Shown one piece after another: positions 46,010 through 57,543 of a stretch of 64,000 bases of DNA; positions within the stretch are counted from its first letter, which is position 1; each line of letters opens with the position of its first letter. Both the position numbers and the translations under genes were made by a program. Origin of the DNA: Oenanthe sinensis (taxonomy: Eukaryota > Streptophyta > Magnoliopsida > Apiales > Apiaceae); contig CM053809.1 of NCBI GenBank assembly GCA_028671895.1, positions 1,781,501-1,845,500 on the forward strand, read 5' to 3'. The notes under the pieces were generated by a model. The model ran no database searches. It had not been told where the DNA came from and saw nothing but the letters and a program-made list of their open reading frames with translations.

Positions 46010-47662
46010 TGTTGGGTCCCGAAGTATCGTAGAAGGGGAGTTGAATACAATACTCACAATAATTTAAATTCTTTTCGGAATTTGCGGATAAATAAATTAT
46101 TGTTTCAAAGTGGGTTTGGCCATTTGTAGTGTTTAGGTGAGCTGCCTACTAATTTTCTATGTGTCCGGATAATTCAATTAGGTTCAAGAAAATTAGCAAG
46201 TAGATTATGGAGACAAGTTTCCGGGAATATATATTTCTTATATAAACTCAGAGGGGTGCTACACCCAGTTAAAAATATAACTGTCTTCCAAAGAATAAAT
46301 TAGTTCTTTGCTATTAACACAAAAATATTAGGTTCAGTTCCTATACAAATATATCTAAATTAGTACAAGGAAAAACTGAGTTCGAAGGGAGTGATATCAA
46401 GGAGCCCTAAGCATTTTTCATTAAAGAACCGGGTCCTAATATCTGACCAGGAGCAAGGTATGGGTGTGTATGGATTAATTCTCTTCCTCCGGCCATAGTC
46501 GTGGGTCTCTACATTTTTGTGTTGAAGAAAACGACCCTCTTGAATGAGCGTGTAGACTTTAAATCAAATAAAGTAGTTGTTGTAATTTGATTGGCTGAGG
46601 GTTAAGTGGGTCCAAGAAATATTTTGTTGCGCCTGAATTGTTTATGGCGCCTTATTAATTTCGTTGCGCCTGTCAATTTCATTGCGCCTGTTATATTAAC
46701 TTTTATGGTCAAAGTGCTGTTTAGTCACTGTACTTTGACCCTCTATTCATTCCTTGACTGAATTTCACCAACTTCCATTTCTTGTACCAAAGTCTTGTCA
46801 CATTACACCCTGTACCCTGAGCTGTTTCCGTTCTTCGAATGTAGTTCAGAAACTTTCACTTTTTGTACCAAGGTTGTGACACTTTGCACCCTGCACCCTT
46901 TGAGTTGTTTAGCTGTTTGGTTGTAGCCTCTATAAATCACTTTTCATACCTTAATAAATAACTGTTCTTTCTAAGTATTTTCTTCAACTTAACAATTCTT
47001 CTATAGTTAATACTCAGATTCCTTTCACAAACTGTTGACGCCCAGTGCAACTGGTCTGGTTCACAAACGACTAACTTTGATTCAGGTCTTCGTATTATAG
47101 CCTTACTTGCATTGTTAAGTTTGCAACAACTTCATTGCTTCGAACACTGACTCTCAATAAACATTGTAACTTCCCTGGAATCTTTTTTGGTACTTAGACA
47201 ACGTCTCCATTATTACCATAATTTTGAATACTTCATTCTCTATTCTTCACTGATGCTTGAACATATAAATAAACTTTTTCAATGAGTATAATGTCAAGAC
47301 TGCAACTGTCTTCTTTAACCTTTGTCTTTACCCTTCTAGATTTCTATGCTTTGAACACTGTCTATCTTCAATCAATGCCTTTATACTGAAATCTTCTAGT
47401 GACACTTTATACTGAATCTTCAACACTTCTGAAACCCTGAAAGTAATTACACATTATTCTTCACTGAGGCTTGAACATAATAATGAACTTCTTTCAATGA
47501 CCTGTAGTAGACTTCAAAACTTCTTCTAATGTCTTGATTCACTGTATTTGTCTTATCTTCATTTCTTCTTGATTTCTGTGTAGATGTAGTATTATTTACC
47601 TATCATGTTATAGTGTTGAGTTATCACGATTACTATTCATACAGCTTCGTAATCTCACCAAC
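46010..47662 (-). repeat. 5' LTR of element D (about 1653 bp)
   Basis: On the minus strand it ends CGGGACCCAACA, as in element C. Its upstream half aligns with C's LTR: TGATAACTCAACACTATAAC against TAACTCAACAATAGAACATG, and a block containing GAAGTTCATT plus CTCAGTG. I place the minus-strand start at TGTTGGTGAG (47662), where the gag frame of element G breaks off. GCGCC motifs are at 46625-46695. Internal loosely repeated blocks occur near 47250 and 47459. Confidence 0.65.
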
Positions 47663-48026
47663 AGAACCTCTAGTCCATCCCAGATTTCCTTAGTTGTCTT
47701 ACAGGAAATAACTTTGTTTGACAACATAGAGTCAAGATTGTTATGCAGGATATTTCTTACCTTTGCATCTTTGAAAACTTCCAGTTTCTCTTCATTTGTC
47801 CACTCTTTCTTGTCCTTCAGAGTATAGTGCTCATTAACTTGTCTTCCTTCCATTATAATTGATGGAACTAGCTTAGTTGGTAGATACTGACCTTCATTAA
47901 TCTTATCTAAATAGTCAGGATCAGTAGCCTCTAGGAACATCATCATCTTCACCATTCATGTAGGGTATTCAGCCTTTTTCAGGATTGGAATCCTTATGCT
48001 TTCATACTTGTTTCCAGACATTGTTT
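47663..48026 (-). pseudogene. Copia gag N-terminus of element G, cut by D
   Basis: Reading right to left from an ATG at 48026 about 121 codons resemble plant copia Gag: MSGNKYES start, motifs MVKMMMFLEATDPDYLDKI and TTKEIWDGLEVL. One in-frame stop (TGA at 47958-47960, probably from a Trp codon) separates the first 21 codons. The frame then runs into the LTR of D at 47662, so the last residues of the open frame ending at 47608 are not Gag. It sits about 45 bp from a decayed primer-binding site. Confidence 0.7.
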
Positions 48027-48055
48027 TTAAGATCTTTTAGGTTAACATAAACCGC

Positions 48056-48531
48056 CTTCTCTGATACTAATTATTACCCAGTAAATACTATTTTAGAAGG
48101 GGGTTGAATGCAATAGTACCAATAATCGACTAAGAACACGAGTATATATAAAGGATGAACTGTTGGTATTAACTTTTAACAAATTTAATACAAAACTCTC
48201 TGAAGAAAAAACAAAGTTCTTAAGAGCTGCTATGTTATAAGAATAATGTGAACTTGAACGGTACATCAATGTAAACCTAATCATGTGTTTATATATTACA
48301 CAACTACCTATCTAATTACAACAAAGATAATGATCAATAAATACAGATATATGATTTCCCTAATTATTTTCCTAAAAAATAGCTTCCAAAATGAAGTTTT
48401 TATTCATTGAAATACTTATATCTTTATCTTCAATCAATTCCTGATTTGTCGAACAATCACAACTGTTAAACTCTGATCATCCAAACTCTGTTGGTGACAA
48501 CTCTGTCGGTTGAGCTCTAGTCTCTGATGGC
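48056..48531 (-). repeat. Decayed primer-binding site and 5' LTR fragment of element G
   Basis: TCTCTGATACTA (48057-48068) is a mutated copy of the usual site. The sequence from about 48072 begins TATTACCCAG, and GAAGGGGGTTGAATGC resembles the start of other Sirevirus-type LTRs read from this end. A TATATATAAAGG word is at 48132. The fragment is interrupted by element B at 48532; where it continues to the right of B is unclear. Confidence 0.45.
48527..48531. repeat. Target duplication ATGGC, left copy (element B)
   Basis: ATGGC precedes the left LTR and recurs at 57282-57286 after the right LTR. Confidence 0.88.
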
Positions 48532-50074
48532 TGTAGGGTTTTGTGACACAAACGCAGCGGAATAAATGCGAAAAATAAATCAAAATAGCGAAACCCTCCG
48601 CAGGATCCATGCGAAAACAAAAGATTTAATTCGGAGATAAAGAATAAATACCTTTAGAAGCTTTAACAGTTCATTAATGAAAGATTAATGGAGGTCCAAA
48701 GCTTGTTTAATCACCACGTATCCCGCTCTCGCGATCTACGCTCTACGATATCCACACGAACACTTTTCATGAAGGATTGATGTGTACTAGCACCCGAAAA
48801 CTTTTTCTCTCTCTATCTTCCTCCTCTCTCATAGCGGCTAGGGTTTTGTAAAATCTCTATCTAATTAAATCAGCCCATAAAGAGATTATATAGAGAGAGG
48901 AATAAGTTTTCTAATTATAATCCAATTATAATTAATACTAATCCAAAAATTCTAAATTATATAATTAAGTCTCACTTAATTAATTAATTATTAATTTTGG
49001 AATTAGTTTAAGTAATTCATTTATTCTATTTATATAATTAATTAAGTCATACTTAATTAATATCATAAATAAAATAAATTACTTATTTAATTTAAATTCA
49101 TAATTTAAATTATTTCTCCTTCAAGTGTTCTTTGTGTGTGACCCTGTAGGTTATTATTACGTTGGCAACAATTTTAATATCTAATTAAAATTGTAAACAA
49201 TGAGCGGCATCTAGTAATACATCATTGCTACCCAAGTAATAATAATAAATCGGTGATTCGATTAAGCCTTTCGTGAATAATGTTCCATGTAATATAATCC
49301 CTTTAATCTTGATATTATAGATTAAACTCAAGGCATGTCTCGTGTCATCCTCTTCATAATTTAATCTTTATTTTCTTGATCGATGAGTAGACTATTAAAA
49401 TCAAATCAACATTTGAGCACGACCATGCATTTCATAGTCTCACTCAAGCAAGAGGCCAATAATATCACTCCTAAAATTAGGAGGATTAAATCTCATCTAG
49501 ATCATTCATATTTCTCATACGATTCATAATATACCCAATGTCCACTTTTATCATCACCCGGTCAAAGGTAACTTTTAATGTAATCAAAGTATATTAATTC
49601 TCGTATAGAAATATAATGATTTCAGGTCTAAGGATCATTACACCATTATCACAGTGAGAATTACTTATGACACTTACTTAACATGTAGAATCTCACGGCG
49701 GGTCATTCCAGTGCCATGCATTGATACATGCACTTATGTTCTTGACTTTAGTATCCCCATACCTATGACCAATGAGATGTGGTCATCTGTCAAGAAACAT
49801 ACTAGTCTTTGTGCATTATTATTGTCCTTAAATAATAATACTCGACTAGGGAATTTTAGGAATAAGATACTATTCATATAATCTCATTTTTAAGTCACAT
49901 ACTTAAAGATATATAATACGTATCAAAATTCCAAGGATATTTATTATGCTTTCAATTTATTACGCAGTAAATAAAACATAATAAATAAATAATAATCAAT
50001 AAAACATAATCCTTAATAATAAATATTTTCCTTAAAATATAAAAAGTATTGTCTCTAGAGCACAATTACTAACA
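48532..50074 (-). repeat. 3' LTR of element B
   Basis: Starts TGTAGGGTTTTGTG on the plus strand and ends ACTAACA. It is followed by the purine tract at 50075-50087 (minus strand GCAAGTGGGAGAT). Confidence 0.92.
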
Positions 50075-50088
50075 ATCTCCCACTTGCA

Positions 50089-53000
50089 CTAGAGCCAATT
50101 ACCCAAGTATCCAATACTCATGGAACTAGTGTGACTTTCGTGCTTCTGCTGCGACAAAGCCTTAGTCAGTGTGTCTGCAATATTATTATTAGTATACACT
50201 TTACATATATGTATATCTCCTTGATCATTAATCTCATTAATTAGGTGATATCTCCTAAGTACATGCCCAAACAGCCTCCTTGGCTGCTTCACAAGCATCA
50301 ATATACTCAGGTTCTATTGTAAAATCAACAATTGTCTTTGCTGTGAACCATTCCAGCATACAACATCTCAATAAAACACAAAGCCAGACAGAAACATTAA
50401 ATTATCGTTATCTGTCTAGAAACCAGTATCACTGAAACCTCTTACAACTAGCTTCACATCTCCTCCATATAACAAGAATGAATCTTTAGTCCTCTTTAAG
50501 TACTTAAGAATATTCTTGACTGTCGTCCAGTGACCTTCACCTGGATTAGATCGGTATCTACTCATCATGGTTAAAGCATACGAGACATCAGGACAAGTAC
50601 ATATCATTGCATACATTATAAAACCAATTGCTGACGCATATGGAATTTTACTCATGCAGTCCCTATCATCCAATGATTTAGGACAAATTTTTATTTTGAG
50701 ATCACTATCCCATGAGACATTGGGACATATCCATTTTAGTCTCTTTGCATTTGAAATCGATGCAAAACTTTGTCAATGTATGTACTCTAAATTAGGCCGA
50801 TCAATCACCTTGATCTATCTCTATAGATCTCGATCCCTAATATATATGTCACATCGCCTAAGTCTTTCATTGAGAAATTATTTCTCAACCAAGTCTTCAC
50901 AGTCTGTAGAGAAGGAATGTCATTCCCTATTAGTAATATATCATCAACATATAATACTAGGAATGCCACATGGCTCCCACTAAACTTCTTGTAAACACAA
51001 GTTTCATCTTCATTCTGAATAAAGTCAAACTCTTTTTGACTGTTTCATGAAAATAAATGTTCCATCTCCTCGAGGCCTGCTTTAATCCATAAATGGATCG
51101 ACGCAACTTACATACATTTCCAGCATCCTTTAGATCAACAAAACCTTTAGGGTGTGTCATGTACACATCCATATCTTCTTCAAGGCTCTCATTTAAGAAA
51201 GCGGTTTTGACATCCATTTGCCAGATTTCATAGTCATAGTAAGCAGCTATAGCAAGCAAATCCTGATGGACATGACCATAACAACTGGTGAAAAGGTCTC
51301 ATCATAGTCAATACCATGAATTTTCTTGAAACCTTTTGCCACCAATCGTGCCTTATAGGTCTGTACATTAGCATCCATGTCGGTCTTCTTCTTGAAAACC
51401 CACTTGCACCCTATAGGTTTTACCCTTTCAGGTGGATCAACCAAAGTCCATACTTGATTAGTATACATGGATTCCATCTCAGATTTAATGGCATCCAGCC
51501 ATCTCTTAGAATCTGGAGTGTTTATAGTATCTAGGTAGGTGACAGGCTCATCTTCATCCACAAGCATCACATCACCATCTTGAGTCAAGAGAAATCCATA
51601 TTATCTCTCGGGCTCATGGCGAATCCTACTAAACCTACGAACACCTGTGTTTCTTGAGCAGTATTATTTTTCTTGTACATTCTACTCAGGTTCCTCCACT
51701 GGTTCAACGTTATCATGTGGGTCTCAAACTTCATTGAGATCTATTATCCTCCCACTGTCTCTCAGCAGTTCGAGCAACAAACACTTTGTTCTCGGAAGGA
51801 TTATAGAAAGAATAACCCCTTGTTTCAGTTGGGTATTTCACAAAATTACATTTGTCTGATTTTGGTCCTAGCTTGTCAGAGATTAGACGTTTCACAAACG
51901 CTTCACATCCCCAAAATTTTATAAATGACATGCTGTGACGTTGCTCAGTCCATATCTCATAAGGAGTCTTTTGAACCAATTTAGTAGGAACACAGTTAAG
52001 TGTATGTGGAGCCGTTTCCAGGGTGCAACCCCAGAAACTAATTGGAAGATTCATTGACTCAACATTGATCGCACCATGTCCAACAAGGTGTGATCTCTCC
52101 TATCAAAAAAAACTTTTCTTTGATATTTTCTACTTCATCTTTATAGTCTTTGAACTTTTCAAATGATTCGGATTAGTTCTTCAAAAGAAACATATATCCG
52201 TATCTACTAAAATAATTAGTAAATTTTATGAAGTTAATAAAATCTACCTTTTGTCATCGTACACATATGACCACATACATCACTATGTATAAGTCATACT
52301 CATTCAATGATCCCTTCACCATGTCCGGTAAAAGGAGCTTTAGTCATTTTACCAAATAAACCAAGATTCGCATCCTTTTGTATGATTCATAATCAAACTT
52401 ATCCATGAATGCATCCTTATGTATTCTGAAAATGCGTTTCTTATTAATACGGCCTCAACAACAGTGCCAAAGGTAATATTTGATTTGAGTCACTTTAGAA
52501 CATATAAATTGTTAATTAGATGTGCAACATTATAAGGCTCATCATCAAAATAGAATAAACAACTATTGTTATAAAATGAAAAAGCCTTTCTTGTCCAAAC
52601 AAGAAACTGAAATAATGTCTCTGCCAATTGCAAGCACGCTATAACAATTATTAAGTTCTAAATTTTCCTTATAGGCCAAAAATTAAGTAACGAGTTCCTC
52701 GAACCAGAGCAACTATCTTTACTCCAATTCCAACCCGATACCTTAAGCTTGACCCTTATTGATCATCATCTTCCGATCTTCCAATTAAGCATGACAGTTT
52801 AGTTTCCAGCCTCCCAATTTTCCACAGAAGCGATAATCGTCTTCTTTATCAACACCTCATTCAGACTTTAGAGTCTGCTTTAGGGATTGGACTTTGGTTT
52901 GACAACGGAACTAGATCAAATCTTCTCCTTGCCTTTCCATTTTCCTTTCTCTTTTGCATTCCCTATGTTTACCATCAATATAGTAGTAGTTTATGCATTT

Positions 53001-53546
53001 ATCATATTGCTTTCAGCAGTTCTCAACATGCTTAGCAACTCAATGGGTGTTTTACCAATCTTATTCACTTTATTGTTCATAACAAAATAAGATTTGTCCA
53101 AAGATTGTAAGATCAAATCTAACTGTCTCTAGACCAATCTAGAAACCCAAAATATCAAAGGTACTCATTATACCCTATAATCTTTAGAACATGTGGTGTA
53201 ACCGGGTCTCACTCTCCCTACTTGTACGTGTATAGTGCCCTTTCAAATATATCTTGTGCTCAATCGTCTCATAAGCATCTATATGCTCGTATTGCTTCTT
53301 AAGCTCAGCACATATATTTGCGAGCATGAGACATGAAACATCACTCGCAACATCAATTTGCTTCCGATAAGCACTATGATTTGCACATGTTACATTCTCA
53401 ACTTTAAGAGTAGGGGAAGAGATTTGACTAATATCGTGGTGCCCGAGGACGATCCTCAAGCTCCTATGTCAGTCAAGGAAATATATTCTCGTCAACTTGT
53501 CCTTCTCAAGAACTGATCGCATAGAGAAGTTGTTTGTGTTTATCAT
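50089..53546 (-). pseudogene. Defective copia Gag-Pol of element B
   Basis: Same order as in A, right to left: Gag from an ATG at 53546, with a Trp-to-stop change just upstream of the frame that starts at 53459; a zinc knuckle near 52820 lacking its His (Gly) and its first Cys; an integrase C-terminal part (52054-51731); reverse transcriptase split into 51588-51247 and 51259-50957 by a one-base deletion near 51257 that A lacks; YVDD near 50930-50945; and RNase H (50673-50089). The integrase deletion (near 52105) and the A-run frameshift (near 51037) are shared with A. Non-functional. Confidence 0.85.
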
Positions 53547-55725
53547 TTGATATCTACAATATTAAAGTGCATAAAATAAACTAGGTTGCAAATTTAATAT
53601 TAATTATGTTTAAGTGATTATGGTATATCATCATATACCTCCCACTATTTTTATCAAACTAATAGCCCTTACTATTAATTTGGAAAGTATATCCCATAAT
53701 TCTTTCTAGTGAGCCAAGATCCATATTTCGTCATGTCCTAAGTCAACCACTGGAAGTCCTTAGAAAATGATTATTTAGGTAGACAACAGTTGTCAATTAT
53801 ATCATATATAATTCTTGGATAGTTTGGTGAACAACGATTGATCTTATCTATCTAATAGACTTTTAACCAAACTCTATGCTTCTAAGTTCATAATAGTTGA
53901 ATATAACCGTTTATTTTCACTTATTATGACGACTCAGTTAAGTTAAACCCAATGATACAACGGCCGAATATAACCGTTTATATTCGTCGCATCTCACCAC
54001 GATAGATAGGAGTCCCCTGCCACTGACAGTCCTTCCCCTTATCGATCTAGGATTCGATGAGTGTTCATTCATTGGAAAGCATCCGAGTAAAACTTAATAT
54101 TTTGTTAAGGGGTTTTAGAAAATTTATAACGATCATGATCACATCATAAAGAGATCCTCAATTTTTACTTGAACCAAATATTTCAAATCGACATCTTAAA
54201 TTGATCATTTCCCAGGTAGATGGAGGATACCAATGGTCACACTTAAAACCCACCAGCCTTACGAATACGCATATCCGCTTTTGTCAGAAAATCCCAATTA
54301 TAGATATCAAAAATCCATATTTAATTCCGTGTTTTAAAAATCCATATTTCATAAACACAAGAATCTCATGATCCTTTGTTAATTTTAAAATCTTGAATCG
54401 TTACAGATTTTATCTTGTTTAAGCAAACATGGCATGGGTGTCGTATCTAATACATACATGATTAATCAATATTAAGCATGCATCTCAATTATATCTACGC
54501 ATACATACCAATACATGCAATCATATACATATATGTAATGTGCGTAAATTAAACGTGTTTGGTTATGGCCCCATCCTATATGATATTTCCAAGCTAATGG
54601 AAATATCAAGGTCAGTCTATGGTGGTTTTAAAAATACTATCTATTACATGTCTTCTTTCTTCATTGCTCCATCATCCCCTTTTGGATCGCCTCCTTACTT
54701 GCAAGTCTTCATTGATAATTACATTGAATAATAAAAATAAAACTATTCTAATGAAATTACAAGAAGAACTCGAGTTACATTCGAGATAATTAAATTACAA
54801 TGAATAAACGACATGCAAGTCGTATTTAGAAACCAAAACTATAAATCAAAACCACTATCCTATGGGTCTTTAGGCCATAACCATCCACCATGCTATCATA
54901 TAACACATATAATATATCTCATATTATATAATCATATCATATAATCATATATAACAAATTTCGAAATTTCAAAAAATTAAAAACAGATTTCTGAAGACAA
55001 TAAATCGCTATTTCGAGGCCCTTAACGACGTCAAACGCCTTACAGACCCGTCGGTGATAGCATATCTATCAGTTTTGTTCATTGGCCTGATTCCAGTCAG
55101 AAAACACATATCATTTGCGAAAATCGGATACGGCAGTCAGATTTCTCCAAATCTGACGGTGTTTCAGAAATCGTATCATATACAATTCTCATAACAAAAA
55201 CAAGCATATATCATATATACATATACAGAGATACATACAATCATCATATGATTATACATTACATGAATATCATATATTCATAATATATACATACATATAC
55301 TCAAAATTTTAGAAAATCAAATAATTTTCAGAAAATCATAAATCACCGTTTTGGAGGCTGTAAAGACATCTAATGGCTTACAGACGCAGAGCTGACTATG
55401 TTAGTATTGCTCAGTGACCCAATTCCAGTCAGAAAACACATATCGTTTGCGAAAATCGGACAACGGACACAGATTTCAGAAAATCAACGGATGCCGTTTC
55501 AGAATTCGTATTGAATACGATTCCCATAATAAGAACAAACATGTATCATATACATACATCAACACACATAATCATCATATGATTATACATCATATGAATA
55601 TCATATATTCATAATATATATAAACATATACATATTATATCAATATAAAATCATGATAGATCGCATACATGCTTATATATCAAAAACTGTTAAGCACATA
55701 ACCGAATTAAAACGTTTCGCAAGTA
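53547..55725 (-). other. 5' leader of element B with the uninterrupted target site of T
   Basis: Matches A's 26045-26943 joined to 38134-39398. The single ACATG at 54456-54460 marks where T inserted in A. It contains the 332-bp imperfect duplication (about 55010-55620). Short frames at 54540-54731 and 55414-55614 are conserved with A but have no recognisable product. Confidence 0.7.
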
Positions 55726-55737
55726 GCTCTGATGCCA
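55726..55737 (-). promoter_or_regulatory. Primer-binding site of element B
   Basis: The minus strand reads TGGCATCAGAGC, one base from the 5' LTR, the same variant as in A and H. Confidence 0.88.
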
Positions 55738-55738
55738 T

Positions 55739-57281
55739 TGTAGGGTTTCGTGACACAAACGCAGCGGAATAAATGCGAAAAATAAATCAAAATAGCGAAA
55801 CCCTCCGCAGGATCCATGCGAAAACAAAAGATTTAATTCGGAGATAAAGAATAAATACCTTTAGAAGCTTTAACAGTTCATTAATGGAAGATTAATGGAG
55901 GTCCAAAGCTTGTTTAATCACCACGTATCCCGCTCTCGCGATCTACGCTCTACGATATCCACACGAACACTTTTCATGAAGGATTGATGTGTACTAGCAC
56001 CCGAAAACTTCTTCTCTCTCTATCTTCCTCCTCTCTCATAGCGGCTAGGGTTTTGTAAAATCTCTATCTAATTAAATCAGCCCATAAAGAGATTATATAG
56101 AGAGATGAATAAGTTTTCTAATTATAATCCAATTATAATTAATACTAATCCAAAAATTCTAAATTATTTAATTAAGTCTCACTTAATTAATTAATTATTA
56201 ATTTTGGAATTAGTTTAAGTAATTCATTTATTCTATTTATATAATTAATTAAGTCATACTTAATTAATATCATAAATAAAATAAATTACTTATTTAATTT
56301 AAATTCATAATTTAAATTATTTCTCCTTCAAGTGTTCTTTGTGTGTGACCCTGTAGGTTATTATTACGTTGGCAACAATTTTAATATCTAATTAAAATTG
56401 TAAACAATGAGCGGCATCTAGTAATACATCATTGCTACCCAAGTAATAATAATAAATCGGTGATTCGATTAAGCCTTTCGTGAATAATGTTCCATGTAAT
56501 ATAATCCCTTTAATCTTGATATTATAGATTAAACTCAAGGCATGTCTCGTGTCATCCTCTTCATAATTTAATCTTTATTTTCTTGATCGATGAGTAGACT
56601 ATTAAAATCAAATCAACATTTGAGCACGGCCGTGCATTTCATAGTCTCACTCAAACAAGAGGCCAATATTATCACTCCTAAAATTAGGAGGATTAAATCC
56701 CATCTAGATCATTCATATTTCTCATACGATTCATAATATACCCAATGTCCACTTTTATCATCACCCGGTCAAAGGTAACTTTTAATGTAATCAAAGTATA
56801 TTAATTCTCGTATAGAAATATAATGATTTCAGGTCTAAGGATCATTACACCATTATCACAGTGAGAATTACTTATGACACTTACTTAACATGTAGAATCT
56901 CACGGCGGGTCATTCCAGTGCCATGCATTGATACATGCACTTATGTTCTTGACTTTAGTATCCCCATACCTATGACCAATGAGATGTGGTCATCTGTCAA
57001 GAAACATACTAGTCTTTGTGCATTATTATTGTCCTTAAATAATAATACTCGACTATGGAATTTTAGGAATAAGATACTATTCATATAATCTCATTTTTAA
57101 GTCACATACTTAAAGATATATAATACGTATCAAAATTCCAAGGATATTTATTATGCTTTCAATTTATTACGCAGTAAATAAAACATAATAAATAAATAAT
57201 AATCAATAAAACATAATCCTTAATAATAAATATTTTCCTTAAAATATAAAAAGTATTGTCTCTAGAGCACAATTACTAACA
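55739..57281 (-). repeat. 5' LTR of element B
   Basis: 1543 bp, followed by the target duplicate ATGGC (57282-57286). A few substitutions separate it from the 3' LTR (for example AGAGATGAAT versus AGAGAGGAAT). Confidence 0.92.
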
Positions 57282-57286
57282 ATGGC

Positions 57287-57530
57287 GTCATGCAAACTCT
57301 ATTCCTGGTAATCTCTGACAGCAACAGTTCTTCATATCTAACACACCTGTTACTAGGTGCACTTTCTCAACAAGGTGCATCTATTGAAATTGGGAGTCAG
57401 CCCACTCCATGGCATAAGCAGTGGCATGGCAGTTATGACAAAGCAGTAGCATGGCATGGCAGTCACCAAAACAGGCATGTATGCATCAAATACATAAAAC
57501 ACGTAACCAAATCAGTCCCTTATACACGTA
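57287..57530 (-). other. Short stretch between B and the primer-binding site of H
   Basis: Probably the leader of H, possibly joined to a remnant of G's LTR. It contains a small tandem repeat, AGCAGTGGCATGGCAGT then AGCAGTAGCATGGCATGG (57417-57470). No gene. Confidence 0.4.
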
Positions 57531-57542
57531 GCTCTGATGCCA
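57531..57542 (-). promoter_or_regulatory. Primer-binding site of element H
   Basis: The minus strand reads TGGCATCAGAGC, one base from the LTR at 57544. Confidence 0.8.
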
Positions 57543-57543
57543 T

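Larger units (their letters stand above)
11834..47662 (-). mobile_element. Minus-strand Sirevirus-like element D, split by C and truncated at left by E/window
   Basis: D is visible as 11834-12336, 44818-46009 and its 5' LTR 46010-47662. The two internal pieces join naturally when C and one AAAAT copy are removed: the junction then matches, as reverse complement, bases 413-450 of the related element E. A primer-binding site lies at 45996-46007. The rest of D, including its 3' LTR, should lie left of the window beyond element E. No coding sequence is recognisable in the visible parts. Confidence 0.65.
48532..57281 (-). mobile_element. Ty1/copia element B, full length, sister of A
   Basis: 8750 bp with 1543-bp LTRs (48532-50074 and 55739-57281), TG...CA ends and target duplication ATGGC. 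The orientation is the same as A. By eye the LTRs differ at about 10 positions, so B is older than A. Internal sequence is nearly collinear with A without the T insertion, which gives an independent view of T's empty site (54451-54470). The coding region carries the same main lesions as A plus extra ones. Confidence 0.93.

Noticed and set aside
47608..47662. C-terminal 18 residues of the 115-codon copia-gag-like frame
   Set aside because: Alignment with C's LTR shows this part is LTR of element D; the Gag homology stops at 47663.
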